From an alpha proteobacterium SCGC AAA240-E13 (GTDB taxonomy: Bacteria; Pseudomonadota; Alphaproteobacteria; Pelagibacterales; Pelagibacteraceae): a stretch of DNA of 64,000 bases. Where the stretch lies: assembly GCA_000504625.1 (NCBI GenBank), contig AZHR01000003.1:31226-95225 (forward strand), given 5' to 3'. Positions within the stretch are counted from its first letter, which is position 1. The number at the start of each line of letters is the position of its first letter. The notes under the pieces were generated by a model. It had not been told where the DNA came from, made no database searches, and saw only the letters and a program-made list of their open reading frames with translations. This document shows positions 19,060-27,917 of the stretch, one piece after another. Position numbers and translations under genes: made by a program.

Positions 19060-19956
19060 TCATCTTCCAAAGTCAGGTTCGTCGATATCTTGTCCAGCTT
19101 CGACAATTTCTTTTCTTATTTTTTTTGTCTTTGTAAAAATTTCTTCTAATTTTTTTTCATCTTCATTTTCTATAATTTTTTTTAAATCCTTTAAATTGGC
19201 AATAAATTTTTCTATTGTTTTTGAATTATTTATTTTATTTTGTATAAAAATATCTCTCCACATTATTGGATTGGAAGCCGCTATTCTTGTAAAATCTCTT
19301 AAACCACCAGCACTATATTTTACTATAGCAGATTTCCTTTCATCCTGAATATTTATTGATGTACTGACAATATTATACGCCACCAAGTGTGGCATATGAC
19401 TCGTGATCGATAAAATATAATCATGTTGTTTTACATCCATAATATCAACCTTGCTTCCTATTTTTTTCCAGAATAATTTAAGTAATTTAATATCTTTATC
19501 TTTTGCTTTTTTACTTGGTGTAAGAATACACCATCTATTTTTAAAAATTTCTGAAAATCCAGCATCATGGCCACTTTCTTCTGTTCCGGCTATTGGATGA
19601 GATGGAATCCATGAAACATTATTGGGGATATTTTTTTCCACTAAACTTACAACCTTTGTTTTAACAGATCCAACATCAGTTAATATCATTCCGCTTTTCA
19701 ATGAATTTTTTATTTTTAAAATTACATTTTCATAGCTACTTAGAGGAGTGGCAATTATAACTAAATCACAATTTTTTACCATTTTTTTGGTATTTGTACT
19801 TGAATCATCAACTATTTTTAAATCAAGTACTTTTTTATTTACAATATTTGATCTGTTAGAAGAAACTATCTTGTTACTAAGTTTATGTTTTTTTATTGCT
19901 CTTGCCAAGGATGATCCCATTAAACCACATCCTATTATGCATACTTTCTTAAACAT
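19060..19956 (-). CDS. tyrA: Prephenate/arogenate dehydrogenase
   Basis: 298 residues. The Rossmann motif GCGLMG is at 9-14, and the conserved catalytic region SHPIAGTEESGHDAG lies mid-protein with RWCILTP after it; the helical C-terminal domain contains SITSHMPHLVAY and SAGGLRDFTRIAAS. It oxidises prephenate or arogenate on the tyrosine route. Its ATG overlaps the stop of the upstream hisC-type aminotransferase by one base (TAATG). This pairing suggests that the aminotransferase supplies arogenate or finishes tyrosine/phenylalanine synthesis. The prephenate or arogenate preference cannot be read from sequence. Confidence 0.92.
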   Translation of the reverse strand: MFKKVCIIGCGLMGSSLARAIKKHKLSNKIVSSNRSNIVNKKVLDLKIVDDSSTNTKKMVKNCDLVIIATPLSSYENVILKIKNSLKSGMILTDVGSVKTKVVSLVEKNIPNNVSWIPSHPIAGTEESGHDAGFSEIFKNRWCILTPSKKAKDKDIKLLKLFWKKIGSKVDIMDVKQHDYILSITSHMPHLVAYNIVSTSINIQDERKSAIVKYSAGGLRDFTRIAASNPIMWRDIFIQNKINNSKTIEKFIANLKDLKKIIENEDEKKLEEIFTKTKKIRKEIVEAGQDIDEPDFGR

Positions 19957-21035
19957 TATTTAAAAATACTCCCAATACATTCAATAAAATGTTCGTTTGA
20001 TTTTTTATTTCCTATAGTTAATCTTAAAGCATTGGGTATTTTGTATTGCGTCATTTTTCTTAAAAGAAGACGATTATTAGATAATTTTTTAAAAACTGTA
20101 TCGGAATCAATTTTCGTTTCATTAAAATGCATTAAAAAAAAATTTGCCGTAGGTTTATTAGATTTAATATTATATTTTTCTAAAACAGAAAATATTATTT
20201 TAGACCAAACTGTATTATGTTTAATTGCTTTTTTTATCCACTGTTTATCTTTAATAGCCTCTATACCTGAATAAAGAGCTGCTCTATTAACATTAAAAGG
20301 AGGTTTGATTTTATACATTAAATCAATAATTTTTTTCGAACAATAACCCCAACCCAATCTTAAACCAGCAAGACCATATATCTTAGAAAAAGTTCTGGTA
20401 ATTAAAACGTTTGCTTCATTTTTAAAAAGATCTAATCCAGAAGTAAAATCATCATTATTTAAAAATTCAAAGTAAGCATCATCAACTACTAAAAGGATAT
20501 TACTTCTGAGTTTTTTCCTTAGATTTAACATTTCACTTTTAGATAAATAAGTACCCGTTGGATTATTAGGATTCGCAATAAATACTATTTTTGTTTTAAA
20601 AGAAACTTTTTTTAGTATTTCATCAACTGATGCTTTAAAGTTTTTTTCCTTTGCCAATAATACTTTAGCATTGTATAACGATGCATATATCCTGTGCATG
20701 ATAAATCCATATTCTGTAACTATAACTTCATCTCCAGGTTTTATAAATAATTGGCAAGTTAAATCAAAAATCTGATCTGATCCAGCTCCACAAATAATTC
20801 TTTCCAAATTGATATTAAATTTTTTAGATATTACATTTCTTAGTAAAAAAGAGTCGGATTCTGGATATCTAAAAATTTTATCTTTTTCTCTCTCAAATGC
20901 TTTAATTGCTTTTGGACTTGGTCCCAAAGCAGATTCATTTGCGGATAATTTGATTGGATTACTAATTTTATATAATTTAGATAATCCTCCCATATATCTT
21001 TCAATCTGGATTTTTCTAGGTTTTGGTAAAGTCAT
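19956..21035 (-). CDS. hisC: Histidinol-phosphate (and probably aromatic) aminotransferase
   Basis: 359 residues, fold-type I PLP enzyme. ANPNNPTGTYLS at 154-165, the aspartate/tyrosine pair in VDDAYFEF (184-191), and the PLP lysine K218 in TRTFSKIYGLAGLRLGW are diagnostic of HisC. HisC normally converts imidazole-acetol phosphate to histidinol phosphate. No other his genes are nearby, and the one-base overlap with tyrA suggests a second role on prephenate or phenylpyruvate. It is divergent from metX; the intergenic region holds the riboswitch. Confidence 0.92.
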   Translation of the reverse strand: MTLPKPRKIQIERYMGGLSKLYKISNPIKLSANESALGPSPKAIKAFEREKDKIFRYPESDSFLLRNVISKKFNINLERIICGAGSDQIFDLTCQLFIKPGDEVIVTEYGFIMHRIYASLYNAKVLLAKEKNFKASVDEILKKVSFKTKIVFIANPNNPTGTYLSKSEMLNLRKKLRSNILLVVDDAYFEFLNNDDFTSGLDLFKNEANVLITRTFSKIYGLAGLRLGWGYCSKKIIDLMYKIKPPFNVNRAALYSGIEAIKDKQWIKKAIKHNTVWSKIIFSVLEKYNIKSNKPTANFFLMHFNETKIDSDTVFKKLSNNRLLLRKMTQYKIPNALRLTIGNKKSNEHFIECIGSIFK

Positions 21036-21108
21036 AATTTAAATTATTATAATTTGTACCGGTAAATACTACATACTCAAACAAGTGGCAAAATAAATAC
21101 AACCAAAA

Positions 21109-21137
21109 TTGACAAAAGGTGTGCTTTTTAGTACAAA
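21109..21137 (+). promoter_or_regulatory. Probable promoter for metX-metW
   Basis: A perfect TTGACA (21109-21114) is followed after 17 bp by TACAAA (21132-21137). Transcription would begin about 21143-21145, at the first helix of the SAM-II aptamer, so the riboswitch would lie at the very 5' end of the transcript. The prediction is by consensus only. Confidence 0.65.
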
Positions 21138-21141
21138 AAGG

Positions 21142-21196
21142 TAGCGCTGATTTAACTGAATTGCGAGCGCTTTAAAAAAAAACAGCTAAAAAAGGT
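21142..21196 (+). ncRNA. SAM-II riboswitch aptamer
   Basis: The sequence from 21143 reads AGCGCT GATTTAACTGAATTGCG AGCGCT, where the two hexamers (21143-21148 and 21166-21171) pair as P1. It is followed by an A-rich stretch and CAGCTAAAAAAGG, the pseudoknot strand. Loop and 3' segment (CUGAUUUAAC, UUGC, GCUAAAAAGG) match the SAM-II consensus I know from alphaproteobacterial metX leaders. It should bind S-adenosylmethionine and lower expression of metX-metW when methionine/SAM is plentiful. A terminator follows within seven bases. Confidence 0.92.
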
Positions 21197-21202
21197 TTTT
21201 TT

Positions 21203-21228
21203 GCCCAGTTTAGCTGGGCTTTTTTTTT
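21203..21228 (+). terminator. Rho-independent terminator under riboswitch control
   Basis: GCCCAG (21203-21208), loop TTTAG, CTGGGC (21214-21219), then nine T residues. It lies between the SAM-II aptamer and the metX ATG at 21244. The aptamer segment CAGCTAAA (21183-21190) is exactly complementary to TTTAGCTG (21209-21216), which covers the terminator loop and the first half of its 3' arm, giving an obvious antiterminator. This implies attenuation of transcription. Confidence 0.9.
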
Positions 21229-21243
21229 ATTTGAGATAAATAC

Positions 21244-22383
21244 ATGAATAAAGAAACAAAAAATATAAAAAAATTAATTGTTAAACAATCGCTTGAGCTT
21301 GATTGCGGAAAAATTATTAAAGATTTTCCTATAGCCTATGAAACGTATGGTTCTCTGAATAAAAAAAAAAATAATGCAATACTTGTATTCCACGCCTTAA
21401 CTGGAGATCAGTTTGTCACAAATGTTAATCCTGTCACTAATAGAAAAGGATGGTGGACAACCGCTGTGGGACCCGGAAAAGCAATTGATACGAATAAATA
21501 TTTTGTTATTTGTGCAAATGTTTTAGGTGGTTGCATGGGTAGCTTTGGACCAAAAGAAATAAATCCAAACACTAATGAATTATTTGGTACTACATTTCCA
21601 GTAATTACAATTAGAGATATGGTAAAAGCTCAAATTTACTTATTAGAATATTTGGGTATTGATAAACTACTTTCTATTGCTGGCGGATCTATGGGAGGTA
21701 TGCAAGTTCTACAATTTGTATCATTATATCCGGAAAAAACCTATTCTGCTATTCCAATAGCATGTAGTGCAAGTCACTCTGCACAAAATATAGCATTAAA
21801 TGAGTTGGGACGACAAGCAATCATGGCCGATCCTAATTGGAAAAAAGGAAATTATTTTAAAACAAATCTATCACCTGATAAAGGTCTGGCTGTAGCAAGA
21901 ATGGCTGCACATATTACTTACCTTTCTAAACAAGGCTTACAAGAAAAATTTGGAAGAAAGCTTCAAGGTAAGGGAAGTTTAAAATTTAGCTTTGATGCAG
22001 ATTTTCAAATAGAAAGTTATTTACGTTATCAAGGTGCAAATTTTGTTGATAGGTTTGACGCTAACAGTTATTTATACATTACCAGAGCTATGGATTATTT
22101 TGATTTAGAAAAACAATTTAATGGCAATTTATCCTCAGCTTTTAAAAATACAAAATCTAAGTTTTGTGTAATTTCATTTTCATCTGATTGGCTTTATCCC
22201 ACAATTGAAAATAAAGAAATAGTTATAGCTTTAAATGCTTGTGGTGCCAATGTTGGTTTTGTTGAAATTATTTCTGATAAAGGTCACGATTCATTCTTGT
22301 TGGATGTGCCTGAATTTTTAAAAACTTTAAGTGAATTTCTTGAATCAATCTATAATAAAATTAATAATGAAAAAGGAATTTAA
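21244..22383 (+). CDS. metX: Homoserine O-acyltransferase (MetX)
   Basis: 379 residues of alpha/beta-hydrolase fold. The nucleophile is S149 in GGSMGGMQ; the acid lies in SSDWLYP and the catalytic histidine in DKGHDSFLLD near the C-terminus. It activates homoserine (usually by acetyl-CoA, sometimes succinyl-CoA) for sulfur incorporation into methionine. It is paired with metW, as in many proteobacteria. It is controlled by the SAM-II riboswitch directly upstream. Acetyl or succinyl specificity is not decided here. Confidence 0.95.
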   Translation: MNKETKNIKKLIVKQSLELDCGKIIKDFPIAYETYGSLNKKKNNAILVFHALTGDQFVTNVNPVTNRKGWWTTAVGPGKAIDTNKYFVICANVLGGCMGSFGPKEINPNTNELFGTTFPVITIRDMVKAQIYLLEYLGIDKLLSIAGGSMGGMQVLQFVSLYPEKTYSAIPIACSASHSAQNIALNELGRQAIMADPNWKKGNYFKTNLSPDKGLAVARMAAHITYLSKQGLQEKFGRKLQGKGSLKFSFDADFQIESYLRYQGANFVDRFDANSYLYITRAMDYFDLEKQFNGNLSSAFKNTKSKFCVISFSSDWLYPTIENKEIVIALNACGANVGFVEIISDKGHDSFLLDVPEFLKTLSEFLESIYNKINNEKGI

Positions 22384-22960
22384 ATTAATATCTCAAATAA
22401 TTCAAAATAATAAAAGAGTTTTGGATATAGGTTGCGGTGATGGAACACTTATGGAATATTTAAAGAATAATCAACAAAATGATGTCAGGGGCCTAGAACC
22501 ACAAAAGAATCTTGTACAAAAATGTATTGCAAAAGGGCTATCAGTTATAGAAGGTGATGCTGAAAAAGAATTAGTTCAATTTCCTGAAAAATCATTTGAT
22601 TATGTTGTGTTAAGTCAAACACTTCAGGCTTTTCTCTTTCCAGAAGAAGTTCTAAAACAACTACTTAGAATTGGAAAACAAACAATTGTTTCAATTCCTA
22701 ATTTCGGATACTGGAAAGTTCGTTTTCATTTGTTATTAAAGGGTACAATGCCGGTAACCAAAAATTTACCTAATGAGTGGTACAATACTCCAAATTTACA
22801 TATGTGTACAATTCAAGATTTTGTTAATTTTTGCAAAGAAAAAAATATAAAAATAAACAAATCTTTATGTTTAACAAACGAAAAAATTTCTGAAATTACA
22901 AATAAAAATATGTTTTATAAGAACATGCTTTCACAATTAGGAATATTTCTTATACAATAA
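22367..22960 (+). CDS. metW: Methionine biosynthesis protein MetW
   Basis: 197 residues from ATG 22367. The frame extends back to a GTG at 22331 inside metX, but MetW proteins begin just before the methyltransferase-like motif, here RVLDIGCGDGTLMEYL, so the ATG giving a 17-bp overlap with metX is preferred. The class I methyltransferase-like fold with SFDYVVLSQTLQA and SIPNFGYWKVR is characteristic of MetW, which works with MetX in acylating homoserine. It shares the riboswitch-controlled transcript. Confidence 0.92.
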   Translation: MKKEFKLISQIIQNNKRVLDIGCGDGTLMEYLKNNQQNDVRGLEPQKNLVQKCIAKGLSVIEGDAEKELVQFPEKSFDYVVLSQTLQAFLFPEEVLKQLLRIGKQTIVSIPNFGYWKVRFHLLLKGTMPVTKNLPNEWYNTPNLHMCTIQDFVNFCKEKNIKINKSLCLTNEKISEITNKNMFYKNMLSQLGIFLIQ

Positions 22961-22966
22961 TTAGTT

Positions 22967-23728
22967 ATGCAAATCAGTCTTATACCTTGTTTAGTAGATA
23001 ATTATGCATATATAATTAATGATGAAATCTCTAAGAAAGTTGGTGTTATTGATCCTTCTGAAGCCTCTAAAGTTATTGCTTTTCTTAAAAAAAAAAATCT
23101 AAAACTCGATTACATATTAAATACCCATCACCATTATGATCACATAGGTGGAAATATTGAATTAAAAAAATTATATAATGCAAAAGTGATCGGTTTTGCC
23201 GGTGATAAACGGCGTATCCCTGGAATTGATATAATGCTTGAAAATAATACTGAATGGATCTTTGGAAATTCAATGGTAAAAATATTACATATTCCAGGAC
23301 ACACATTAGGTCATATTTGTTTCTTTTTTAAAAATGAAAAAATCGCTTTTACTGGAGATACTTTATTTTCTCTTGGATGTGGAAGAATTTTTGAAGGTGA
23401 CCACAAACAAATGCTATCATCGTTAAATAAAATAAAAAAACTCCCTAAAGATACAAAAATTTATTGTGGTCATGAGTACACCTTTAAAAATGCGGAGTTT
23501 TGTATAAAATATGACAACAATAATATTGATCTTAAAAAAAAATTTGCAATAATAAAAAAATTAAGATCTAGTTATCTGCCAACAATTCCAACAATTCTAG
23601 ATGAAGAGTTGAAGTCAAATATATTTTTAAGATGCAATCAAAATGACTTAAAAGTCAAATTAAACATGGAAAACCAAGAGGATTTTAAAGTTTTTAGAAA
23701 AGTTAGAGACTTAAAAGATAATTTTTAA
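22967..23728 (+). CDS. gloB: Hydroxyacylglutathione hydrolase (glyoxalase II)
   Basis: 253 residues. The metallo-beta-lactamase metal motif THHHYDH lies at 53-59, with further ligands in PGHTLGHI, FTGDTLF and CGHEYT. The C-terminal region, with NPFLR-like IFLRC, is the glutathione-substrate domain. It hydrolyses S-D-lactoylglutathione to lactate and glutathione in methylglyoxal detoxification. It follows metW by six bases and may share its transcript. Confidence 0.93.
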   Translation: MQISLIPCLVDNYAYIINDEISKKVGVIDPSEASKVIAFLKKKNLKLDYILNTHHHYDHIGGNIELKKLYNAKVIGFAGDKRRIPGIDIMLENNTEWIFGNSMVKILHIPGHTLGHICFFFKNEKIAFTGDTLFSLGCGRIFEGDHKQMLSSLNKIKKLPKDTKIYCGHEYTFKNAEFCIKYDNNNIDLKKKFAIIKKLRSSYLPTIPTILDEELKSNIFLRCNQNDLKVKLNMENQEDFKVFRKVRDLKDNF

Positions 23729-23741
23729 TCATTGTTAAAAC

Positions 23742-23769
23742 TTGACATGGCTAAGCAGAAAGTTATATT
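23742..23769 (+). promoter_or_regulatory. Probable promoter for the rplU operon
   Basis: TTGACA at 23742-23747 and TATATT at 23764-23769 are separated by 16 bp. A start of transcription near 23776 would leave a leader of about 24 bases before the rplU ATG. The match to the sigma-70 consensus is strong for this AT-rich genome. Confidence 0.65.
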
Positions 23770-23799
23770 TCCGGTATTTTCAAATATGAGAATTAAACA

Positions 23800-24252
23800 A
23801 TGTCTTTCGCAGTTATTCAAACAGGTGGTAAACAATATAAGGTTTCGACAAATGAAATTCTTAAGATTGAAAAGCTTGAAATTCAAGTAGGTAAAACCGT
23901 TGAGTTTAAAAACGTTCTGTTTTTAAATGATGACAAAAATACAGAAATAGGCAATCCAATCATTAGTGGTGCTAGAGTAGAGGCAAAAATTTTAAAAAAT
24001 ACTAAAAATAGGACTGTATTAGTTTTTAAAAAAAGAAGAAGAAAAAATTCAAGAAAAAAATACGGTCATAGACAACCTATATCTTTAATTAAAATTACTA
24101 AAATTTATTCTAAAGAAGGAAAAATTATTTCACAGGAAGAAACACCAAAACAAAATGTAATAAAAAAAACTGTATCAGCAAAAAAAGTAGAAAAACCAAA
24201 AAAAACTGGCAAAACTATAAAAAAGAAACCTGTTACAAGTAAAAAAAAATGA
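23800..24252 (+). CDS. rplU: 50S ribosomal protein L21 with a long basic tail
   Basis: 150 residues. The first about 103 are canonical L21 (MSFAVIQTGGKQYKV, then KKRRRKNSRKKYGHRQPIS). From about residue 110 a tail rich in Lys, Thr, Pro and Val runs to the C-terminus, about 45 residues beyond the normal end. L21 sits on the 23S rRNA beside L20. It is the first gene of the L21-L27-Obg group. Confidence 0.95.
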   Translation: MSFAVIQTGGKQYKVSTNEILKIEKLEIQVGKTVEFKNVLFLNDDKNTEIGNPIISGARVEAKILKNTKNRTVLVFKKRRRKNSRKKYGHRQPISLIKITKIYSKEGKIISQEETPKQNVIKKTVSAKKVEKPKKTGKTIKKKPVTSKKK

Positions 24253-24276
24253 TAAGATATTAGTAGGATATATATA

Positions 24277-24531
24277 ATGGCAACAAAAAAAGCAGGTGGA
24301 TCATCAAGAAACGGCAGAGATAGTGCTGGCAGAAGACTAGGAGTAAAAAAGTATGCAGGCCAAATAGTTTTTCCAGGTAATATAATTATTAAACAAAGAG
24401 GAACGAAAATTCATCCTGGAAATCATGTTGGAATGGGAAAAGATCATTCAATCTATTCTTTAATTAATGGAAGAGTAGAATTTAAAAGAATAAAATCTAA
24501 CAGAACACTCGTTTCTGTAAAACCCAATTAA
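24277..24531 (+). CDS. rpmA: 50S ribosomal protein L27
   Basis: 84 residues beginning MATKKAGGSSRNGRDS, the exposed N-terminus that reaches the peptidyl transferase centre. The conserved GNIIIKQRGTKIHPGNHVGMGKDHSIYS follows in segments along the body. There is no N-terminal propeptide of the kind removed by a protease in Firmicutes. It lies 24 bp downstream of rplU. Confidence 0.97.
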   Translation: MATKKAGGSSRNGRDSAGRRLGVKKYAGQIVFPGNIIIKQRGTKIHPGNHVGMGKDHSIYSLINGRVEFKRIKSNRTLVSVKPN

Positions 24532-24566
24532 AAACCGAAATTCATTAACATTGAAGAAGTTAGATT

Positions 24567-25553
24567 ATGAAATTTTTAGATCAAGCAAAAATTTTTATTA
24601 AAGCAGGTAATGGTGGCTCTGGTTCAGTTAGTTTTCGGCGAGAAAAATTTATTGAATTTGGAGGACCGGACGGTGGCGATGGAGGCAGAGGCGGATCTGT
24701 TATATTATTATCGGATAATAATTTAAACACTCTTATTGATTTTCGATATCAACAGCATTTCAAAGCAGAAAAGGGTCAAGATGGAAAACATAAAAATCAA
24801 AGTGGCAAAAATGGATCTGACTTAATCCTGAAAGTCCCAGCTGGCACTCAAGTGTTCGAGGAAGATAACAATACGTTAATATTCGATTTTACAAAAACTG
24901 GTCAAACATTTGTTGTTGCTAATGGAGGGAAAGGGGGACGAGGAAATGTTAAATTCAAAAGTTCAATTAATAGAGCTCCAAGGAAAATGACCAAAGGTTT
25001 ATTCGGTGAAAAATTTTGGATATGGCTTCAATTAAAAACAATAGCAGATGTAGGAATCATAGGAATGCCAAATGCTGGTAAATCTAGTTTGCTAGCAGTT
25101 TTAACAAGAGCAAAACCTAAAATTGCAAATTATCAATTTACAACAATTAATCCTAATTTAGGTGTAACAAACTACGATAATAAAGAACTCACTTTAGCAG
25201 ATATCCCTGGATTAATTGAAGGAGCCCATGAGGGTGTTGGTTTAGGTGATAAATTTTTAAGACACATTGAAAGATGCAAAAATATCTTGCATTTAATTGA
25301 TATTAACGAAAAAAACTTAATAAAGTGTTATTCACAAGTAAGAAAAGAATTAAAAAAATACAGTAATAAATTAACAAAAAAAAATGAAATAGTTGTATTA
25401 AATAAAATAGATCTAATGGATAATGAAAAAATTTCAAACAAAGCTAAAGAACTAAGAAAAATTATTAAAAGTAAAATATATCAAATTTCCACAATCAACA
25501 AAACAGGACTCATGGATTTGAAGAAATCTTTGATTGCAAATGTACATAAATAA
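24567..25553 (+). CDS. obgE: GTPase ObgE/CgtA
   Basis: 328 residues. The glycine-rich Obg domain (1-158) contains GGPDGGDGGRGG and GGKGGRGN. The G domain has GMPNAGKSS (G1), TTINPNLG (G2), DIPGLIEGAHEGVGLG (G3) and LNKIDL (G4). There is no C-terminal OCT extension. Obg acts in large-subunit assembly and stress signalling and usually sits right after L21 and L27, as here. Its end overlaps the proB start by 14 bp. Confidence 0.96.
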   Translation: MKFLDQAKIFIKAGNGGSGSVSFRREKFIEFGGPDGGDGGRGGSVILLSDNNLNTLIDFRYQQHFKAEKGQDGKHKNQSGKNGSDLILKVPAGTQVFEEDNNTLIFDFTKTGQTFVVANGGKGGRGNVKFKSSINRAPRKMTKGLFGEKFWIWLQLKTIADVGIIGMPNAGKSSLLAVLTRAKPKIANYQFTTINPNLGVTNYDNKELTLADIPGLIEGAHEGVGLGDKFLRHIERCKNILHLIDINEKNLIKCYSQVRKELKKYSNKLTKKNEIVVLNKIDLMDNEKISNKAKELRKIIKSKIYQISTINKTGLMDLKKSLIANVHK

Positions 25554-26649
25554 ATCAAAAAAAATAGTTATTAAAATTGGTTCTTCAATTATAGTAAATG
25601 AAAAAGGAAAAGTCAGACAAAAATGGTTGAATGAATTTGTAAAAGATATTATTGAACTCATTAAGTTAAATAAAAAAGTTGTTATTGTTTCTTCTGGTGC
25701 TATCGCATTGGGATGTAATATTTTAAAAATCAATAAAAACTCATTAAAACTTGACAAAAGTCAAGCTATAGCGTCACTCGGACAAATAGAACTAATGAAC
25801 TTGTATAAAAAAACTTTTAATAAGAATAAAATAAATATTTCTCAAATACTTTTAACTTTAGAAGACACAGAAAAAAGAAGAAGATCACTTAACGCAAGAA
25901 GAACTATTGAAAACTTATTTTCAATGGGAATTTTACCTATTGTTAATGAAAATGACACCACCGCTACTACAGAAATTAAATATGGAGATAATGATAGATT
26001 AGCATCCAGAGTGGCTCAAATAATAAACTCTGATTGTTTAATATTATTGTCTGATGTAAATGGTTTATACACTGACAATCCAAAATTAAATAAAAAAACA
26101 AATTTAATTAAAACGGTAAATATTATAGATAAAAAAATAGAAAAAATTTCAATCAATAATTCAATTAACAAATATGGCTCTGGAGGTATGGTTACAAAAA
26201 TTGAAGCTGCAAAAATCTGTCAATTATCAGGATGTTATATGGTAATTGCAAACGGAAAAAAAAATAGACCTATAAAGGAAATTTTAGAGAAAAATAATTG
26301 TACTTGGTTTATTCCAAGAGTATCTAAATTAGATGCAAGAAAAAAATGGATTATCGGATCTGTATCTCCAAAGGGAGCATTGGTAATCGATAACGGAGCT
26401 ATTCAAGCAATTAAAAATGGAAAGAGTTTATTGCCGGTAGGAATAAAAGCTATAGATGGAAAATTTGAAAAGGGTGATCATATAAAAGTTTTAGATCTTA
26501 ACAATAAGGAGTATGCTCGAGGATTAAGTTCTTTTTCATCCGTTGAAATAGATAAAATTAAAGGTTGTCAAAGTAATCAAATAAAAAAAATCCTAGGTTA
26601 TTCAAGCAAAGATGAAGTAATTCACAAAGATGATTTGGTTAAAATATAA
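25540..26649 (+). CDS. proB: Glutamate 5-kinase
   Basis: 369 residues from ATG 25540 (TTG 25534, two codons upstream, is possible). The amino-acid kinase domain (about 1-260) includes VIKIGSSI, VSSGAIALG, NENDTT and GDNDRLA. A C-terminal PUA domain (about 280-360) begins at PKGALVIDNGA. It makes gamma-glutamyl phosphate in the first step of proline synthesis and hands it to ProA, encoded next. It overlaps obgE by 14 bp. Confidence 0.95.
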   Translation: MYINKSKKIVIKIGSSIIVNEKGKVRQKWLNEFVKDIIELIKLNKKVVIVSSGAIALGCNILKINKNSLKLDKSQAIASLGQIELMNLYKKTFNKNKINISQILLTLEDTEKRRRSLNARRTIENLFSMGILPIVNENDTTATTEIKYGDNDRLASRVAQIINSDCLILLSDVNGLYTDNPKLNKKTNLIKTVNIIDKKIEKISINNSINKYGSGGMVTKIEAAKICQLSGCYMVIANGKKNRPIKEILEKNNCTWFIPRVSKLDARKKWIIGSVSPKGALVIDNGAIQAIKNGKSLLPVGIKAIDGKFEKGDHIKVLDLNNKEYARGLSSFSSVEIDKIKGCQSNQIKKILGYSSKDEVIHKDDLVKI

Positions 26650-26651
26650 AA

Positions 26652-27914
26652 ATGTCTAAAAATTTATACATGGAAAAAATAGGTGAAAAAGCAAAACTTG
26701 CTTCTCTACATCTATCTAACTTAAATATTGATCAGAGAAATTCTGTTTTAAAACAATTTAGCCAATATTTAGGAACCAATTCTCAATCAATTCTAAACTC
26801 AAATAAAAAAGATATATTTTACGCAAAATCTAAAAAAATTAAAGATAGCATGATTGACAGACTTAAACTAAACAAAAAAAAAATTACACAAATGAGAGAT
26901 TCGATAGAAGAAATAATAAAATTTAAAGATCCTATAGGAAAAACTTTATCTTCTTGGCAAAGGCCAAATGGCCTAATTATAAAAAGAATGTCTATACCGA
27001 TTGGTGTAATCGGTGTAATTTACGAAAGTAGACCCAATGTTACTTCGGATGTTTCTGCTCTATGTTTCAAAAGTGGTAATGTGGTAATTTTGCGAGGAGG
27101 ATCGGAAGCATTTCACTCTAACAAAATATTAGCTAAATTTTTCAAGAGAGCTCTAAAAAAGAAAAAATGTGATGAAAATTGTGTTCAATTTATTGAAAAC
27201 AAAGATAGAAATCATGTTGATTATCTTTTATCGGGCATGAAAAATTACATCGATGTAGTCATTCCTAGGGGAGGAAAAGGTTTGATTAAGAAAGTTCTAA
27301 AAAAATCAGCAATTTCAATTATTGGACATTACGAAGGTTTATGTCACGTTTATGTAGATCGAGAAGCAGATTTAAGTATGGCAATTAAAGTCGTTAAAAA
27401 TTCAAAAATGAGAAATGTTAGTATTTGTGGAGCTGCTGAAACTTTGTTGATAGATAAAATGTGTCTAAAAACCCACTGTGAACCCATATTAAATCAACTA
27501 AACAAACTGGGATGTAAAATCATAGGAGATAAAGTAATAAAAAAATTTATTTCTGGCAAAATGAAACTTGCAACAAAAAAAGACTGGGAAACGGAATATC
27601 TTTCTCCCACAATTTCTGTAAAAAGCGTAAACGGAATAGAAGAAGCCATAAATCATATAAACAAATATGGTTCTTCTCACACAGATTCTATAGTAACAAA
27701 AAATAATAAAACAGCTCAAAAATTTCTTTCAAATATTAAAAGTTCTATAGCTATACATAATGCTTCAACACAGTTCGCTGATGGTGGTGAATTTGGTTTT
27801 GGTGCAGAAGTTGGCATATCAACTAGCAAACTTCATCCTCGTGGTCCAGTAGGCATTGATCAGCTCACCACTTATAAATACATTGTGGAGGGAAAGGGAC
27901 AAATAAGAAAATAA
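26652..27914 (+). CDS. proA: Glutamate-5-semialdehyde dehydrogenase (gamma-glutamyl phosphate reductase)
   Basis: 420 residues of the aldehyde dehydrogenase superfamily. IGVIYESRPNVTSD, VILRGGSEA and the catalytic cysteine in VSICGAAETLL are present; FGAEVGISTSKLHPRGPVG marks the C-terminus. It reduces gamma-glutamyl phosphate to the semialdehyde on the proline pathway. It follows proB by two bases, and the products probably pass between the enzymes. Confidence 0.95.
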   Translation: MSKNLYMEKIGEKAKLASLHLSNLNIDQRNSVLKQFSQYLGTNSQSILNSNKKDIFYAKSKKIKDSMIDRLKLNKKKITQMRDSIEEIIKFKDPIGKTLSSWQRPNGLIIKRMSIPIGVIGVIYESRPNVTSDVSALCFKSGNVVILRGGSEAFHSNKILAKFFKRALKKKKCDENCVQFIENKDRNHVDYLLSGMKNYIDVVIPRGGKGLIKKVLKKSAISIIGHYEGLCHVYVDREADLSMAIKVVKNSKMRNVSICGAAETLLIDKMCLKTHCEPILNQLNKLGCKIIGDKVIKKFISGKMKLATKKDWETEYLSPTISVKSVNGIEEAINHINKYGSSHTDSIVTKNNKTAQKFLSNIKSSIAIHNASTQFADGGEFGFGAEVGISTSKLHPRGPVGIDQLTTYKYIVEGKGQIRK

Positions 27915-27917
27915 TTT

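Noticed and set aside
21196..21243. A second SAM aptamer (SAM-V) after the SAM-II aptamer, as in some SAR11 leaders
   Set aside because: Only about 15 bases remain between the terminator T-run and the metX ATG, too short for an aptamer.
22331..22366. 12-residue N-terminal extension of MetW from GTG
   Set aside because: Would overlap metX by 53 bp and adds residues not seen before the methyltransferase motif in the family.
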